NCBI RefSeq assembly: GCF_003287275.1
Contig: NZ_QEVW01000012.1
Coordinates: 310,001 to 374,000, forward strand
Source: Paenibacillus taichungensis
Lineage (GTDB): Bacteria > Bacillota > Bacilli > Paenibacillales > Paenibacillaceae
DNA length: 64,000 bases
Direction of reading: 5' to 3'
The notes below the pieces were generated by a model, which was not told the origin of the DNA, did not search any database, and worked only from the letters and a program-made list of their open reading frames with translations. Numbering within the stretch: the first letter of the stretch is position 1; each line of letters starts with the position of its first letter. Made by a program: the position numbers and the translations under genes. Below are positions 26,756 through 35,576 of this stretch, in pieces.

Positions 26756-27550
26756 TTATACCGCAATGGGGGCTTTAATACCCGGATGATGCTGATAGTT
26801 CTCAAACTCAAAATCATCAAACGTATAATCGAAAATGGAATCCGGCTTGCGCTTGATAACTAACTTAGGCAATGCGAATGGCTCACGCTCCAATTGGGTT
26901 TTCACTTGTTCCACATGGTTTGAGTAGATGTGTACATCCCCACCGGACCAAATAAACTCCCCAACTTCTAGATCACACTGTTGGGCAATCATATGTGTCA
27001 GCAGCGCATAGCTGGCAATGTTAAATGGCAGCCCGAGGAACGTATCTACAGAACGCATGGTGAGCATACACGATAGTTTACCCTCAGCCACGTAGAACTG
27101 AAACGCGAAATGACAAGGAGGTAATTTCATGTTGTTAATCTCTGCCACATTCCAAGCGCTAACGAGGTGGCGCCGCGAATCCGGATTATTTTTAATCGAA
27201 TCAATAACAGCAGCAATCTGATCGATCTTGTCCCCGTTAGGTGCTTCCCAGGTACGCCATTGCGATCCATATACCGGGCCTAGGTCGCCATTCTCGTCTG
27301 CCCAATCGTCCCAGATCTTCACGCCGTTTTCCTTCAGATAGGATATATTTGTATCCCCGCTCAAAAACCACAACAACTCATGAATGACTGATTTCAGATG
27401 GATTCGTTTGGTTGTTACCAGTGGAAACCCTTCGGATAGGTCGTATCTGAGCTGTCTTCCAAATACCGATTGTGTTCCAGTTCCGGTGCGATCTCCCTTA
27501 TGCACGCCTGTATCCAGAATATCCTGTAATAAATCGAGATAGTTTTTCAA
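26756..27550 (-). CDS. thyA: Thymidylate synthase
   Basis: The 264-residue enzyme converts dUMP to dTMP using methylenetetrahydrofolate. The catalytic cysteine is in KLPPCHFAFQFYV; RTGTGTQSVFG and DVHIYSNH are the usual phosphate- and nucleotide-binding motifs. Length matches the short ThyA (ThyB-type) form. The start is TTG 27550 with GAGGGG upstream. It is the first gene of a two-gene operon with folA. A structured leader (27620-27716) lies 70 to 170 bases upstream. Confidence 0.97.
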   Translation of the reverse strand: MKNYLDLLQDILDTGVHKGDRTGTGTQSVFGRQLRYDLSEGFPLVTTKRIHLKSVIHELLWFLSGDTNISYLKENGVKIWDDWADENGDLGPVYGSQWRTWEAPNGDKIDQIAAVIDSIKNNPDSRRHLVSAWNVAEINNMKLPPCHFAFQFYVAEGKLSCMLTMRSVDTFLGLPFNIASYALLTHMIAQQCDLEVGEFIWSGGDVHIYSNHVEQVKTQLEREPFALPKLVIKRKPDSIFDYTFDDFEFENYQHHPGIKAPIAV

Positions 27551-27619
27551 ATTATATTCCCCTCACTAAAGAATATTTACACTTACCACTCCGATGACAG
27601 AACAACCTTCCGATCGCTG

Positions 27620-27716
27620 TTATCCCCAGATTTTTTAGATTTCCTTTTTCAAAAGTATAAAATCGGGGGATAAAGGCGAAGCGTATGCTTCCGATGCAGC
27701 TTTCCTTCAGAAAGCT
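27620..27716 (-). other. Three consecutive hairpins upstream of thyA (repeat element or leader RNA)
   Basis: Three perfect helices lie in a row. The first pairs TTATCCCC (27620-27627) with GGGGATAA (27666-27673), extended by GATTTT/AAAATC. The second pairs GAAGC (27678-27682) with GCTTC (27687-27691) around GTAT. The third pairs AGCTTTC (27698-27704) with GAAAGCT (27710-27716). There is no open frame. On the minus strand it could form the leader of thyA; it may equally be a dispersed intergenic repeat. It resembles no riboswitch class I recognise, including the tetrahydrofolate class. Confidence 0.5.
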
Positions 27717-27956
27717 TTTAGCCCCGCTTCTTCAGGTTTTTTCTGTCCTCTACGTTCTCGTGTAAAGGTTTAGTTTAACTAAATTAAACACTAAATAAAT
27801 AGACCGTGATTGGCTTGGAGCCACATCATAACTGATCATTACTACAGTGTACCACAATTGAGTTGTTGGATAAAATCAATTCACTAAAACTTTTGAGTGT
27901 GTAACTTTTCATCATATCATATACACTCGTATCTTGAATTTCTCGGCTTTTGCTCA

Positions 27957-27997
27957 GAAAAAAGAGACGAACAACGCGTTAACGTCATTCGTCTCTT
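27957..27997 (-). terminator. Terminator of the pdh operon
   Basis: AAGAGACGAA (minus strand, 27997-27988) pairs perfectly with TTCGTCTCTT (27971-27962), followed by a T-run. It lies about 45 bases past the pdhD stop. Confidence 0.88.
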
Positions 27998-28041
27998 CTG
28001 ATTTACGTATAATGCCGGACGAATCCGAAGCTTAGACGATA

Positions 28042-29457
28042 TTAGCGGGAAATGATGTGGATCGGGTGACCCATAACCAGTTCCGCAGCTTCCATCACGA
28101 TTTCGCCCAAAGTAGGGTGAGCGTGAATAGTCAGCGCCAAATCTTCCAGAGTAGCACCCATTTCAATTGCGAGACCAAGCTCAGCAATCAGGTTGGAAGC
28201 TTCCAGACCTACGATTTGGCAACCCAACACGAGGCCGCTTTCTTCGTCAGCTACGATTTTCACGAAACCTTCAGCGTGGTTCAAAGATACAGCACGGCCA
28301 TTACCCGCATAAGGGAATTTGCCAGCTTTTACTTTGTAACCTTTTTCTTTAGCTTCTTTCTCCGTGTAACCTACGCTGGAGCACTCAGGATCTGTGAACA
28401 CAACTGCAGGCATACATTTGTAGTCAACTACAGATGGTTGTCCTGCGATCGCTTCAGCAGCCACTTTACCTTCATAAGAAGCTTTGTGGGCAAGTGCCAG
28501 ACCGGATACGATATCACCGATTGCAAAGATGTGAGGAATGCTAGTACGGCCTTGGTGATCAACTTTAACGAATCCACGCTCGTCAACGTCTACGCCAATC
28601 AGGTCCAAACCAAGCTCTCCGTCAGTATTTGGACGACGTCCAACAGTAACCAGCAGGTAATCTGCAGTTACTTCTTTGGATTCACCATTTACGGAATATT
28701 TAACAGTTACATCTTTATCCGTTTGCTCAGCACTTTCAGCTTTTGCACCCGTTACGATTTCGATGCCTGTTTTCTTCATGTTTTTAGCTACGAGGCTAGT
28801 CATGTCTTTATCGAAACCTGGCAGTACAGTATCCAAACCTTCGATGATTGTTACTTTAGCACCGAATTTAGAGTACATTTGGCCAAGCTCAGCACCGATA
28901 TAACCGCCACCGATAACGATCATGCTTTTTGGAACTTCAGGCAAGTTCAGAGCTTCTGTAGAAGACAGAATGCGTCCGCCAAACGGGAAAGGTTTCAACT
29001 CGATTGGACGGGAACCTGTTGCAATGATTGCATTTTTAAATTTGTAACGTGGAGACTCGTGATCGTTGAATACACGAGCTTCGTTTTCGTTGATGAACAT
29101 GCACTCACCGTTGAAAACTTCAACTTTGTTGCCTTTGAGCAAACCAGCTACGCCGCCAGTCATTTTCTTAACAACGCCGTTTTTGAATTCTTGAGTTTTG
29201 CTGAAATCCACTTTTACGTTCTCAGCAGAGATACCAAAAGCTTCGCCGTGCAATGCAGACTCATATTGGTGTGCAGCCGAGATCAGGGCTTTGGATGGAA
29301 TACATCCGCGGTTCAAACAAACGCCACCCAGTTCGGATTTGTCTACGATCAATACGCTTTGGCCCAGTTGAGCAGCGCGGATGGCAGCTACATAGCCACC
29401 AGGACCCGCACCAATTACTAATGTGTCGATATTGAGAGAAGCGTCGCCTACTACCAT
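28042..29457 (-). CDS. pdhD: Dihydrolipoamide dehydrogenase (E3)
   Basis: The 471-residue flavoprotein reoxidises lipoamide on E2 and passes electrons to NAD+. FAD binding is at GAGPGGYVAAIRAAQLG, the redox disulphide is in GGVCLNRGCIPSK, NAD binding is at IGGGYIGAELG, and the C-terminal dimer interface has the His-Glu pair in HAHPTLGE. It starts three bases after the pdhC stop, with GGAGGTG upstream. Last gene of the pdhA-pdhB-pdhC-pdhD operon. Confidence 0.97.
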   Translation of the reverse strand: MVVGDASLNIDTLVIGAGPGGYVAAIRAAQLGQSVLIVDKSELGGVCLNRGCIPSKALISAAHQYESALHGEAFGISAENVKVDFSKTQEFKNGVVKKMTGGVAGLLKGNKVEVFNGECMFINENEARVFNDHESPRYKFKNAIIATGSRPIELKPFPFGGRILSSTEALNLPEVPKSMIVIGGGYIGAELGQMYSKFGAKVTIIEGLDTVLPGFDKDMTSLVAKNMKKTGIEIVTGAKAESAEQTDKDVTVKYSVNGESKEVTADYLLVTVGRRPNTDGELGLDLIGVDVDERGFVKVDHQGRTSIPHIFAIGDIVSGLALAHKASYEGKVAAEAIAGQPSVVDYKCMPAVVFTDPECSSVGYTEKEAKEKGYKVKAGKFPYAGNGRAVSLNHAEGFVKIVADEESGLVLGCQIVGLEASNLIAELGLAIEMGATLEDLALTIHAHPTLGEIVMEAAELVMGHPIHIISR

Positions 29458-29460
29458 ATC

Positions 29461-30774
29461 TTACACCTCCATAACAAGCAGCTCAGGGTTAGCGAGCAGC
29501 TGTTTAATGTAGTTCATAAAGTTTTGTGCTGTTGCGCCATCGATGATACGGTGGTCGAAGCTCAAGGAAAGAGCCATTACAGGTGCTGCAACAACTTCGC
29601 CATTTTTGATAACGGCTTTTTCGCTGATGCGTCCAGTTCCGAGAATTGCAACTTCAGGGAAGTTGATGATCGGAGTGAAGAACATACCGCCAGCAGAACC
29701 GATATTACTGATGGAGATTGTGCTTCCTCTCATTTCGTTCGCGCTCAATTTGCCATCGCGGCCACGAGCTGCCAGATCACGAATGGAATCAGCGATCATC
29801 CAGATGGATTTACGATCAGCATCTTTGATAACAGGAACGATCAAGCCGTTGTCTGTATCTGTAGCGATACCGATGTTGTAGTATTTTTTGTATACAATTT
29901 CATTAGCTTCTTCATCGATCATAGCGTTCAATGCTGGGAACTCACGGGAAGCTGCAACCAGAGCTTTAACGATGAATGGCAGATAAGTTACTTTTGTACC
30001 TTTTTTCTCAGCGATAGGTTTCATGCGAGTACGGAAAGCAACCAGTTCAGTTACGTCCACTTCGTCCATGATTGTAACGTGAGGTGCTGTGTAAGCCGAT
30101 TTAACCATCGCATTGGAGATCGCTTTACGGATACCTTTGAATGGTACGCGCTCTTCTTCCACACGTTGATCAGCTGCAGCAGCTGCTGGTGCTGCGGATT
30201 TTTTCTCTTCTTGAGCCGGAGCTTCGGAAGATGCCGCTACGGAAGAACCGCCACCGTTTTTGAAGGATTCAACATCTTCTTTAGTAACTTTACCGTTGTT
30301 GCCAGTACCGTTAACTTGAGCGATGTCTACGCCTTGTTCACGAGCAAATTTACGCACGCTTGGTGTTGCCAGAACGTCTTTGGCAGGTACTGCCGGAACG
30401 CTGTTGTTTCCGCCTTCTTTAGCTGCATCCGAGCTGGAAGCTGCTGCGGAAGAACCGCTTGTGTCAGCTCCGCCTTGAGCTGCATCTTTTTCTTGATCGT
30501 CTGCAGGAGCGTCGTCTTGCTCAGGAAGCTCGCCTTCAGCATCGATGATTGCAACAACTTCGCCAACGTGGCAAACTTGGCCATCTTTTGCGAATACTTC
30601 TGTTACTGTGCCGTTAACCGGGCAAGGTACTTCAACGACCGCTTTGTCATTCTGTACTTCCATGATGATGTCGTCGTCAGTTACTTTGTCACCGACTTTG
30701 ATGTGCATCTTGATGATTTCGCCTTCGTGAAGGCCTTCGCCCAGTTCAGGGAATTTGTATTCAAATTTAGCCAA
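29461..30774 (-). CDS. pdhC: Dihydrolipoamide acetyltransferase (E2)
   Basis: The 437-residue core subunit carries acetyl groups from E1 to CoA. Residues 1-77 are a lipoyl domain with the modified lysine in VQNDKAVVEVP. An Ala/Gly/Asp-rich linker is followed by the E1/E3-binding domain (ATPSVRKFAREQGVDIAQVNGTGNNGKVTKEDVE, about 135-170), a second linker, and the catalytic domain with SFDHRIIDGATA near the end. There is one lipoyl domain, as in Bacillus. The start is TTG 30774 with AAGGAGG upstream. An unusually long 175-base gap separates it from pdhB. Confidence 0.97.
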   Translation of the reverse strand: MAKFEYKFPELGEGLHEGEIIKMHIKVGDKVTDDDIIMEVQNDKAVVEVPCPVNGTVTEVFAKDGQVCHVGEVVAIIDAEGELPEQDDAPADDQEKDAAQGGADTSGSSAAASSSDAAKEGGNNSVPAVPAKDVLATPSVRKFAREQGVDIAQVNGTGNNGKVTKEDVESFKNGGGSSVAASSEAPAQEEKKSAAPAAAAADQRVEEERVPFKGIRKAISNAMVKSAYTAPHVTIMDEVDVTELVAFRTRMKPIAEKKGTKVTYLPFIVKALVAASREFPALNAMIDEEANEIVYKKYYNIGIATDTDNGLIVPVIKDADRKSIWMIADSIRDLAARGRDGKLSANEMRGSTISISNIGSAGGMFFTPIINFPEVAILGTGRISEKAVIKNGEVVAAPVMALSLSFDHRIIDGATAQNFMNYIKQLLANPELLVMEV

Positions 30775-30949
30775 CTGAAAAACCTCCTTGATTATGTCTC
30801 AATCCTGAAAACAACCCTTAACTCCAAGAAACAACCGTTACTGCTAGTGCAATAAACTGTTACTCAAGGGGCTAATGGCTGTTTACAGTGCAGCTTGCGC
30901 TGCGGTGTGGATCACCATACTGCGCCTTGCGGCATGTCAGATGATTAAA

Positions 30950-31927
30950 TTAGAAATTTACGACTTTGTTAACCGCAGCAACGATACGTGCTGGGTTAGG
31001 AAGCCATGTATCTTCGATTTGTGCAAATGGATATACAGTATCCGGACCAGCTACACGCAGAACCGGTGCTTCCAAGTGCAGGATTGCTTTTTCATTGATT
31101 TGGGCAATGACTTCAGCTGCAACACCTGCGCTCTTTTGAGCTTCCTGTACAACAATTGCACGGTTTGTTTTCTTAATGGAAGCAACGATAGTATCGATGT
31201 CGATCGGGCTAACCGTACGAAGGTCGATAACTTCAACTTTGATTCCTTGTTTTTCGAGTTCTTCTGCTGCTTTCACAGATGTGTGAACCATCATACCGTA
31301 AGTAATGATAGTTACATCAGAACCTTCACGAACAACGTTCGCTTTGCCCAGCTCAACTGTGTAATCTTCTTCAGGTACTTCTGCACGGAATGCATGGTAC
31401 AAGTTCAAGTGCTCCATGAAGAATACAGGGTCGTTGTCGCGAATAGAAGCGATCATCAGACCTTTTGCATCATAAGGGTTAGAAGGTACTACCACTTTAA
31501 TACCCGGAGTTTGCGTAAGCAAACCTTCAAGGGAATCTGTGTGCAATTCTGCCGCTTTTACACCGCCACCGAATGGTGTACGGAATACGATTGGAGAATT
31601 ATATTTACCGCCGGAGCGGAAACGCATACGAGCTGCTTGAACTACCATTTGGTCAAGGGCTTCGAAGATAAAACCAACGAATTGGATCTCGGCAACCGGA
31701 CGGAAACCTTGAACACCCAAACCTACAGCCAGACCGCCAATAGCGGACTCAGCGAGTGGAGTATCAAATACACGCTCTTCGCCAAACTCTTTTTGCAGAC
31801 CTTCCGTTACACGGAAAACGCCGCCTACATTACCTACGTCTTCACCGAAAAGCAGAACGTTAGGATCACGTTTCAACTCCACGCGAAGCGCATCACGGAT
31901 TGCTTCTTTCATGTTCATTTGTGCCAT
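30950..31927 (-). CDS. pdhB: Pyruvate dehydrogenase E1 component beta subunit
   Basis: The 325-residue subunit pairs with PdhA to decarboxylate pyruvate on thiamine diphosphate. Visible family segments are LLFGEDVGNVGGVFRVTEGL, FDTPLAESAIGG, and RMRFRSGGKYNSPIVFRTP in the pyrimidine-binding half, and VSPIDIDTI with VQEAQKSAGVAAEV in the transketolase C-terminal domain. ATG 31927 was chosen for family length. AAGGAGG lies about 11 bases upstream; another ATG three codons earlier is too close to that site. The open frame extends upstream to 31978 without support. Confidence 0.96.
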   Translation of the reverse strand: MAQMNMKEAIRDALRVELKRDPNVLLFGEDVGNVGGVFRVTEGLQKEFGEERVFDTPLAESAIGGLAVGLGVQGFRPVAEIQFVGFIFEALDQMVVQAARMRFRSGGKYNSPIVFRTPFGGGVKAAELHTDSLEGLLTQTPGIKVVVPSNPYDAKGLMIASIRDNDPVFFMEHLNLYHAFRAEVPEEDYTVELGKANVVREGSDVTIITYGMMVHTSVKAAEELEKQGIKVEVIDLRTVSPIDIDTIVASIKKTNRAIVVQEAQKSAGVAAEVIAQINEKAILHLEAPVLRVAGPDTVYPFAQIEDTWLPNPARIVAAVNKVVNF

Positions 31928-31983
31928 TTGCTTCATTTCCTCCTTAAACATTGACAGTTCACATTTGAATTCATACATGTATA

Positions 31984-32007
31984 CCGGGACACCGGAACCC
32001 GTCCCGG
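31984..32007 (-). other. Intercistronic hairpin between pdhA and pdhB
   Basis: CCGGGAC (31984-31990) and GTCCCGG (32001-32007) form a 7-bp G+C-rich stem 25 bases after the pdhA stop. No T-run follows on the minus strand. It may stabilise or process the operon mRNA. Confidence 0.5.
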
Positions 32008-32032
32008 ATGTTTATGCTTTATCGGAAAAAAC

Positions 32033-33100
32033 TTATTGGAAATCAGCTTTTTGCTCTTCCAAGTGCTTAGGCGTTTGTTCGAACATGCTGTCGATCAAGC
32101 CTGAAATCGTCATTTTCTCGGTTTTTTCCGCTTTTTTGATCTCTTCGTTCACTTTTGCTTTTGCTTCTTCTTTCACACGTGCTGTATCTTCTTCAGTCCA
32201 AAGACCTTTTTTCTCCAGATATTTAGCAAAACGCGCGATTGGATCTTTAGCATTCCACTCAGCCTCTTCTTCTTTTGTACGATACTTGGAAGCATCGTCA
32301 GAAAGGGAGTGAGGACGGAAACGGTAAGTTACTGCTTCGATCAGAGTTGCGCCTTCGCCGTTACGACCACGTTCAGCAGCTTCCTGAACCGCTTTGATAA
32401 CTGCAAAGATGTCCATACCGTCAACTTTAACACCTTTGATACCTGCCGCTACCGCTTTGTGAGCGATGGACAGAGCTGCCGTTTGTTTGGCAAAAGGAGT
32501 TGTGATGGCATAACCATTGTTTTGTACGAAGAAAATAACAGGCAATTTGTAAACACCAGCGTAGTTCAGACCTTCATAGAAGTCACCTTCTGAAGAACCA
32601 CCATCACCTGTATACGTGATTACAACTTGTTTTTGTTTCTTCAATTTGTAACCCATAGCAATACCCATTGCGTGCAGAATTTGTGCACCAATGATGATTT
32701 GCGGCATCAATACATTAACGCCATCTGGGATTTGTCCACCATGTTGGTGTCCACGGGAGTACAGGAACGCTTGATAAAGAGGAAGTCCATGCCACACGAG
32801 TTGCGGAATGTCACGATAGCCAGGACATACAAAGTCTTCTTTTTCAATTGCAAATTCACTACCAACCATTGTAGCTTCTTGACCAGATACTGGAGCATAG
32901 AAACCAAGACGACCTTGACGGCCCAGGTTTACTGCACGGTCATCCCAAGTACGGGTAAATACCATGCGGTACATAATTTCTTTTAATTGATCGTCGGAAA
33001 GTTTAGGCATCATGTCTTTGTTAACGATTTCGCCATCAGGAGACAGCACGGACAGAGCTTCTACATCCTCCGTATATACTTCATAAGGAACCTTGCTCAT
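32033..33100 (-). CDS. pdhA: Pyruvate dehydrogenase E1 component alpha subunit
   Basis: The 355-residue subunit binds thiamine diphosphate through GDGGSSEGDFYEGLNYAGVYKLPVIFFVQNN and carries the regulatory-type loop YRFRPHSLSDDASKYR. YAPVSGQEATMVGSEFA is also typical. ATG 33100 was chosen for GAGGTG nine bases upstream; the frame is open to 33136 without a ribosome site. First gene of the operon, with a promoter expected in the 33101-33355 gap. Confidence 0.96.
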   Translation of the reverse strand: MSKVPYEVYTEDVEALSVLSPDGEIVNKDMMPKLSDDQLKEIMYRMVFTRTWDDRAVNLGRQGRLGFYAPVSGQEATMVGSEFAIEKEDFVCPGYRDIPQLVWHGLPLYQAFLYSRGHQHGGQIPDGVNVLMPQIIIGAQILHAMGIAMGYKLKKQKQVVITYTGDGGSSEGDFYEGLNYAGVYKLPVIFFVQNNGYAITTPFAKQTAALSIAHKAVAAGIKGVKVDGMDIFAVIKAVQEAAERGRNGEGATLIEAVTYRFRPHSLSDDASKYRTKEEEAEWNAKDPIARFAKYLEKKGLWTEEDTARVKEEAKAKVNEEIKKAEKTEKMTISGLIDSMFEQTPKHLEEQKADFQ

Positions 33101-33355
33101 TTTTTTCTTCACCTCAACAAAAAATTTGAATATCAAGTTCCGCTGTTATAATATTATTATACACCTGTTTCACTGCATACGTCAAAGATATCCGTAATTT
33201 TTTTATGTTTCCTTCCGGATTGTATGTATAACAGGGGCTTAATATTGGTATAACAGCATAATACATGTTTGCGTATTTGACCTATCCCCGCACAAGGTTA
33301 ATCTTACCGTATTGCGCGGTCGAATGCAAAAATTAACCGAGAAAGGTGACGTTTT

Positions 33356-34090
33356 ATGACGGATTCCCGCTATTTGAAACGCACGATTGTGAAGGAAGAG
33401 ATTGAGAGCCGCTATCTCGGAGAGAAGCGCACACTACGAATTTATCTTCCCCCTGGCTATAACGAATTGTTATCCTACCCTGTCGTTTATTGTCAGGATG
33501 GTGAAGAATTTTTCAACTTTGGACGTATCGCCACCACTGCCAACCGTATCATTCTCGACGAAGGAGCCGAACCTTTCATTATAGTAGGAGTTCAGGTGGA
33601 CGTGTCGGTAAGAACTCAGGAATATGCCCCTTTCGGGGATCGGTTCAAGGCATATACATCATGCTTCGCTGAAGAGATTATTCCCTATGTAGAAGAGAAA
33701 TATCCTGTTCGCCGCTCTCCGCAGGAACGTGTTCTTGCCGGAGACTCGCTGGGTGGCAGCGTTTCGCTTCATCTTGCTCTGCTTTATCCGGACCTGTTCA
33801 CACGTGTCATCAGCATGTCTGGAGCTTACTACTCCGCTTCCCAGGAGATCTACGCTGCAGCTGAAGACTTGTCCTGGTTGTCGATCTGGATGATTGTTGG
33901 TTTGCAGGAGACTGCATTTGAAGCCGACACCGGCACGTATGACTTTGTTCAATTAAACCGGGATACCCGTGATTTGCTGGAAAAACGAGGTGCGCTTGTC
34001 TCCTATCAGGAGAAAGATGGGCATCACCAATGGGGATTCTGGCAAAAGGAACTGCCGGAAGCATTGCTATACTTTCTTCAGGAAAATTAA
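33356..34090 (+). CDS. Alpha/beta hydrolase, esterase-D/BesA-like
   Basis: The 244-residue cytoplasmic hydrolase begins with a beta-rich segment (RTLRIYLPPGYNELLSYPVVYCQDGEEFF). The nucleophile elbow is GDSLGG near residue 130, and the catalytic histidine is in GHHQWGFW near residue 223. This is the pattern of the putative esterase family that includes BesA (bacillibactin trilactone hydrolase) and YbbA-like proteins. No siderophore genes are nearby, so the substrate is open. AAGGTG precedes the ATG. It is divergent from pdhA and has its own terminator. Confidence 0.85.
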   Translation: MTDSRYLKRTIVKEEIESRYLGEKRTLRIYLPPGYNELLSYPVVYCQDGEEFFNFGRIATTANRIILDEGAEPFIIVGVQVDVSVRTQEYAPFGDRFKAYTSCFAEEIIPYVEEKYPVRRSPQERVLAGDSLGGSVSLHLALLYPDLFTRVISMSGAYYSASQEIYAAAEDLSWLSIWMIVGLQETAFEADTGTYDFVQLNRDTRDLLEKRGALVSYQEKDGHHQWGFWQKELPEALLYFLQEN

Positions 34091-34105
34091 TTGATCATTG
34101 AACAC

Positions 34106-34130
34106 GGCGGCTGAAATGCCGCTTTTGTTT
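34106..34130 (+). terminator. Terminator of the esterase gene
   Basis: GCGGC (34107-34111) pairs with GCCGC (34118-34122), followed by TTTTGTTTT. The stem is short. Confidence 0.6.
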
Positions 34131-34163
34131 TACTACTTTATGATACCGCTTACATTAACACTC

Positions 34164-34188
34164 AAAAAAGAAGCAGGTTCTCCTGCTT
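34164..34188 (-). terminator. Terminator of the TRIC-phosphatase operon
   Basis: On the minus strand AAGCAGG pairs with CCTGCTT around a four-base loop, followed by CTTTTTT. It lies about 60 bases past the phosphatase stop. Confidence 0.78.
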
Positions 34189-34248
34189 GTCCGTTCCAGC
34201 TTCTTCTCTTATAGCACACTTGTCATTCCAAGCAAATATAACTGATTG

Positions 34249-34719
34249 TTACATCAATGAATATTCCTTTTCAATCCGATCCAACAAGACGTCGCAACCT
34301 GCATCAACCAGCCTGTAGACTTCTTCAAAATTGCCCGTATAATACGGGTCGGGTACTTCACGAAGCGTCTCGTCTGGCAGCAGATCCATCATTTTGATAA
34401 TTTCCGCATCTTCACCGCCCGTTACACTTCTTACATTAGCTGCGTTGGAATCATCCATGCATATAATGTAATTAAATTGTGTGAAGTCTGCACTTTCAAA
34501 TTGTCTTGCTGCCATATTGGCATAAGAAATTTGATATGAATCCAGCAAGGATCGAGTCCCCTCATGCGGAGGTTTGCCAACATGCCAATCTCCTGTTCCT
34601 GCCGAGTCCACAGAAATCTGATGGTCAAGCCCTCTTTCACTCACTTTATGACGGAGAACAGCCTCAGCCATCGGTGAGCGACAAATGTTACCCAAACATA
34701 CAAATAAAACGTTAATCAT
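34249..34719 (-). CDS. Low-molecular-weight protein tyrosine phosphatase
   Basis: The 156-residue cytoplasmic phosphatase has the P-loop CLGNICRS at residues 8-15 (nucleophile Cys8, Arg14). The general-acid loop is EVPDPYY near the C-terminus. It resembles YfkJ more than the arginine phosphatase YwlE, but I cannot decide the substrate by eye. The ATG lies one base after the TRIC gene stop, with AAGGGGG upstream, so the pair is cotranscribed. Confidence 0.93.
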   Translation of the reverse strand: MINVLFVCLGNICRSPMAEAVLRHKVSERGLDHQISVDSAGTGDWHVGKPPHEGTRSLLDSYQISYANMAARQFESADFTQFNYIICMDDSNAANVRSVTGGEDAEIIKMMDLLPDETLREVPDPYYTGNFEEVYRLVDAGCDVLLDRIEKEYSLM

Positions 34720-34720
34720 G

Positions 34721-35395
34721 TTATTCCCCCTTACTCAAAGTGCGGTTAAGCGGCGCCGGTGCTGTCTGAGGTTTAACATTCTCCGTTTGTACCAGGGAAC
34801 GACGGGGCAGCTTCCATTTATAATGAACAGAACACATCCGGAAGAATACAACTGCTGCGAAACATATTAACAGTCCGGCGTTAGTTGTAAACCATCCCAT
34901 ACCTATGGCAAAACCAGCTGTTATTGCCCACACGGCATAAATTTCATCGCGCAGCACCAATGGTTTCCTGCCAGCAAGCAGGTCACGAATGATACCTCCG
35001 CCTATACCGGTCATCACAGCAGCTACAATAACTGCACTAATGGGATGTCCCATATTGGTCGCATATAACGCCCCTTGAATCGCAAATGCTGCAAGTCCAA
35101 TCGCATCGAACAGCGCTTCTGTCCGCTTCCAGTGACTAATCCACTTAAGAGGTAGTACAAATGCAATCGCTACAGAAATAAGGGCGAGCATAATCAGCAT
35201 TCCCTGGCTCCACAGCATGGTTACGGGTACACCAATGAGTACATTACGAATGACTCCACCTCCAAATGCAGTCACGAGACCCAGCACAAGCACGCCCAAA
35301 ATGTCATACTCCTCTTCCATTGCCACGAAAGCTCCGGACATTGCAAATGCGATGGTACCTATAATGCTGAATACTTCAAAAATGTGCAAGTCCAA
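34721..35395 (-). CDS. TRIC-type cation channel family protein (UPF0126)
   Basis: The 224-residue membrane protein has about seven hydrophobic helices in two similar halves. Each half carries a glycine-rich loop typical of this family (TAFGGGVIRNVLIG and TGIGGGIIRDLLAG). Bacterial members form trimeric channels for monovalent cations. TTG 35395 is favoured because GAGGT lies nine bases before it; the first possible TTG (35404) directly abuts that site. It is followed at once by the phosphatase gene. Confidence 0.9.
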   Translation of the reverse strand: MDLHIFEVFSIIGTIAFAMSGAFVAMEEEYDILGVLVLGLVTAFGGGVIRNVLIGVPVTMLWSQGMLIMLALISVAIAFVLPLKWISHWKRTEALFDAIGLAAFAIQGALYATNMGHPISAVIVAAVMTGIGGGIIRDLLAGRKPLVLRDEIYAVWAITAGFAIGMGWFTTNAGLLICFAAVVFFRMCSVHYKWKLPRRSLVQTENVKPQTAPAPLNRTLSKGE

Positions 35396-35576
35396 CCTGT
35401 TCAAACCTCACTTTTCAAGTCATCTCCATGTCGCTCTACCCATTGTATCCGCGCATGCCGAAATTGTGCAACCACATTTTGTAGATTATACTGGTTTTGT
35501 GAATGATTTTTGCATCATTCTAACACCTTATATAGAAGTGAATTGTTTCTTTATTGATTAGGAAGGATGAAATAGA

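Noticed and set aside
27551..28041. A tetrahydrofolate riboswitch upstream of thyA-folA.
   Set aside because: The hairpin element does not carry the conserved blocks of that class; it is reported only as an unnamed structured element.
28057..31954. Very long open frames on the plus strand opposite pdhD, pdhC and pdhB (about 454, 443 and 359 codons).
   Set aside because: They are strict antisense shadows. Highly expressed genes avoid TTA, CTA and TCA codons, which leaves the opposite frame open. They have no ribosome sites and low-complexity, cysteine/phenylalanine-rich translations.
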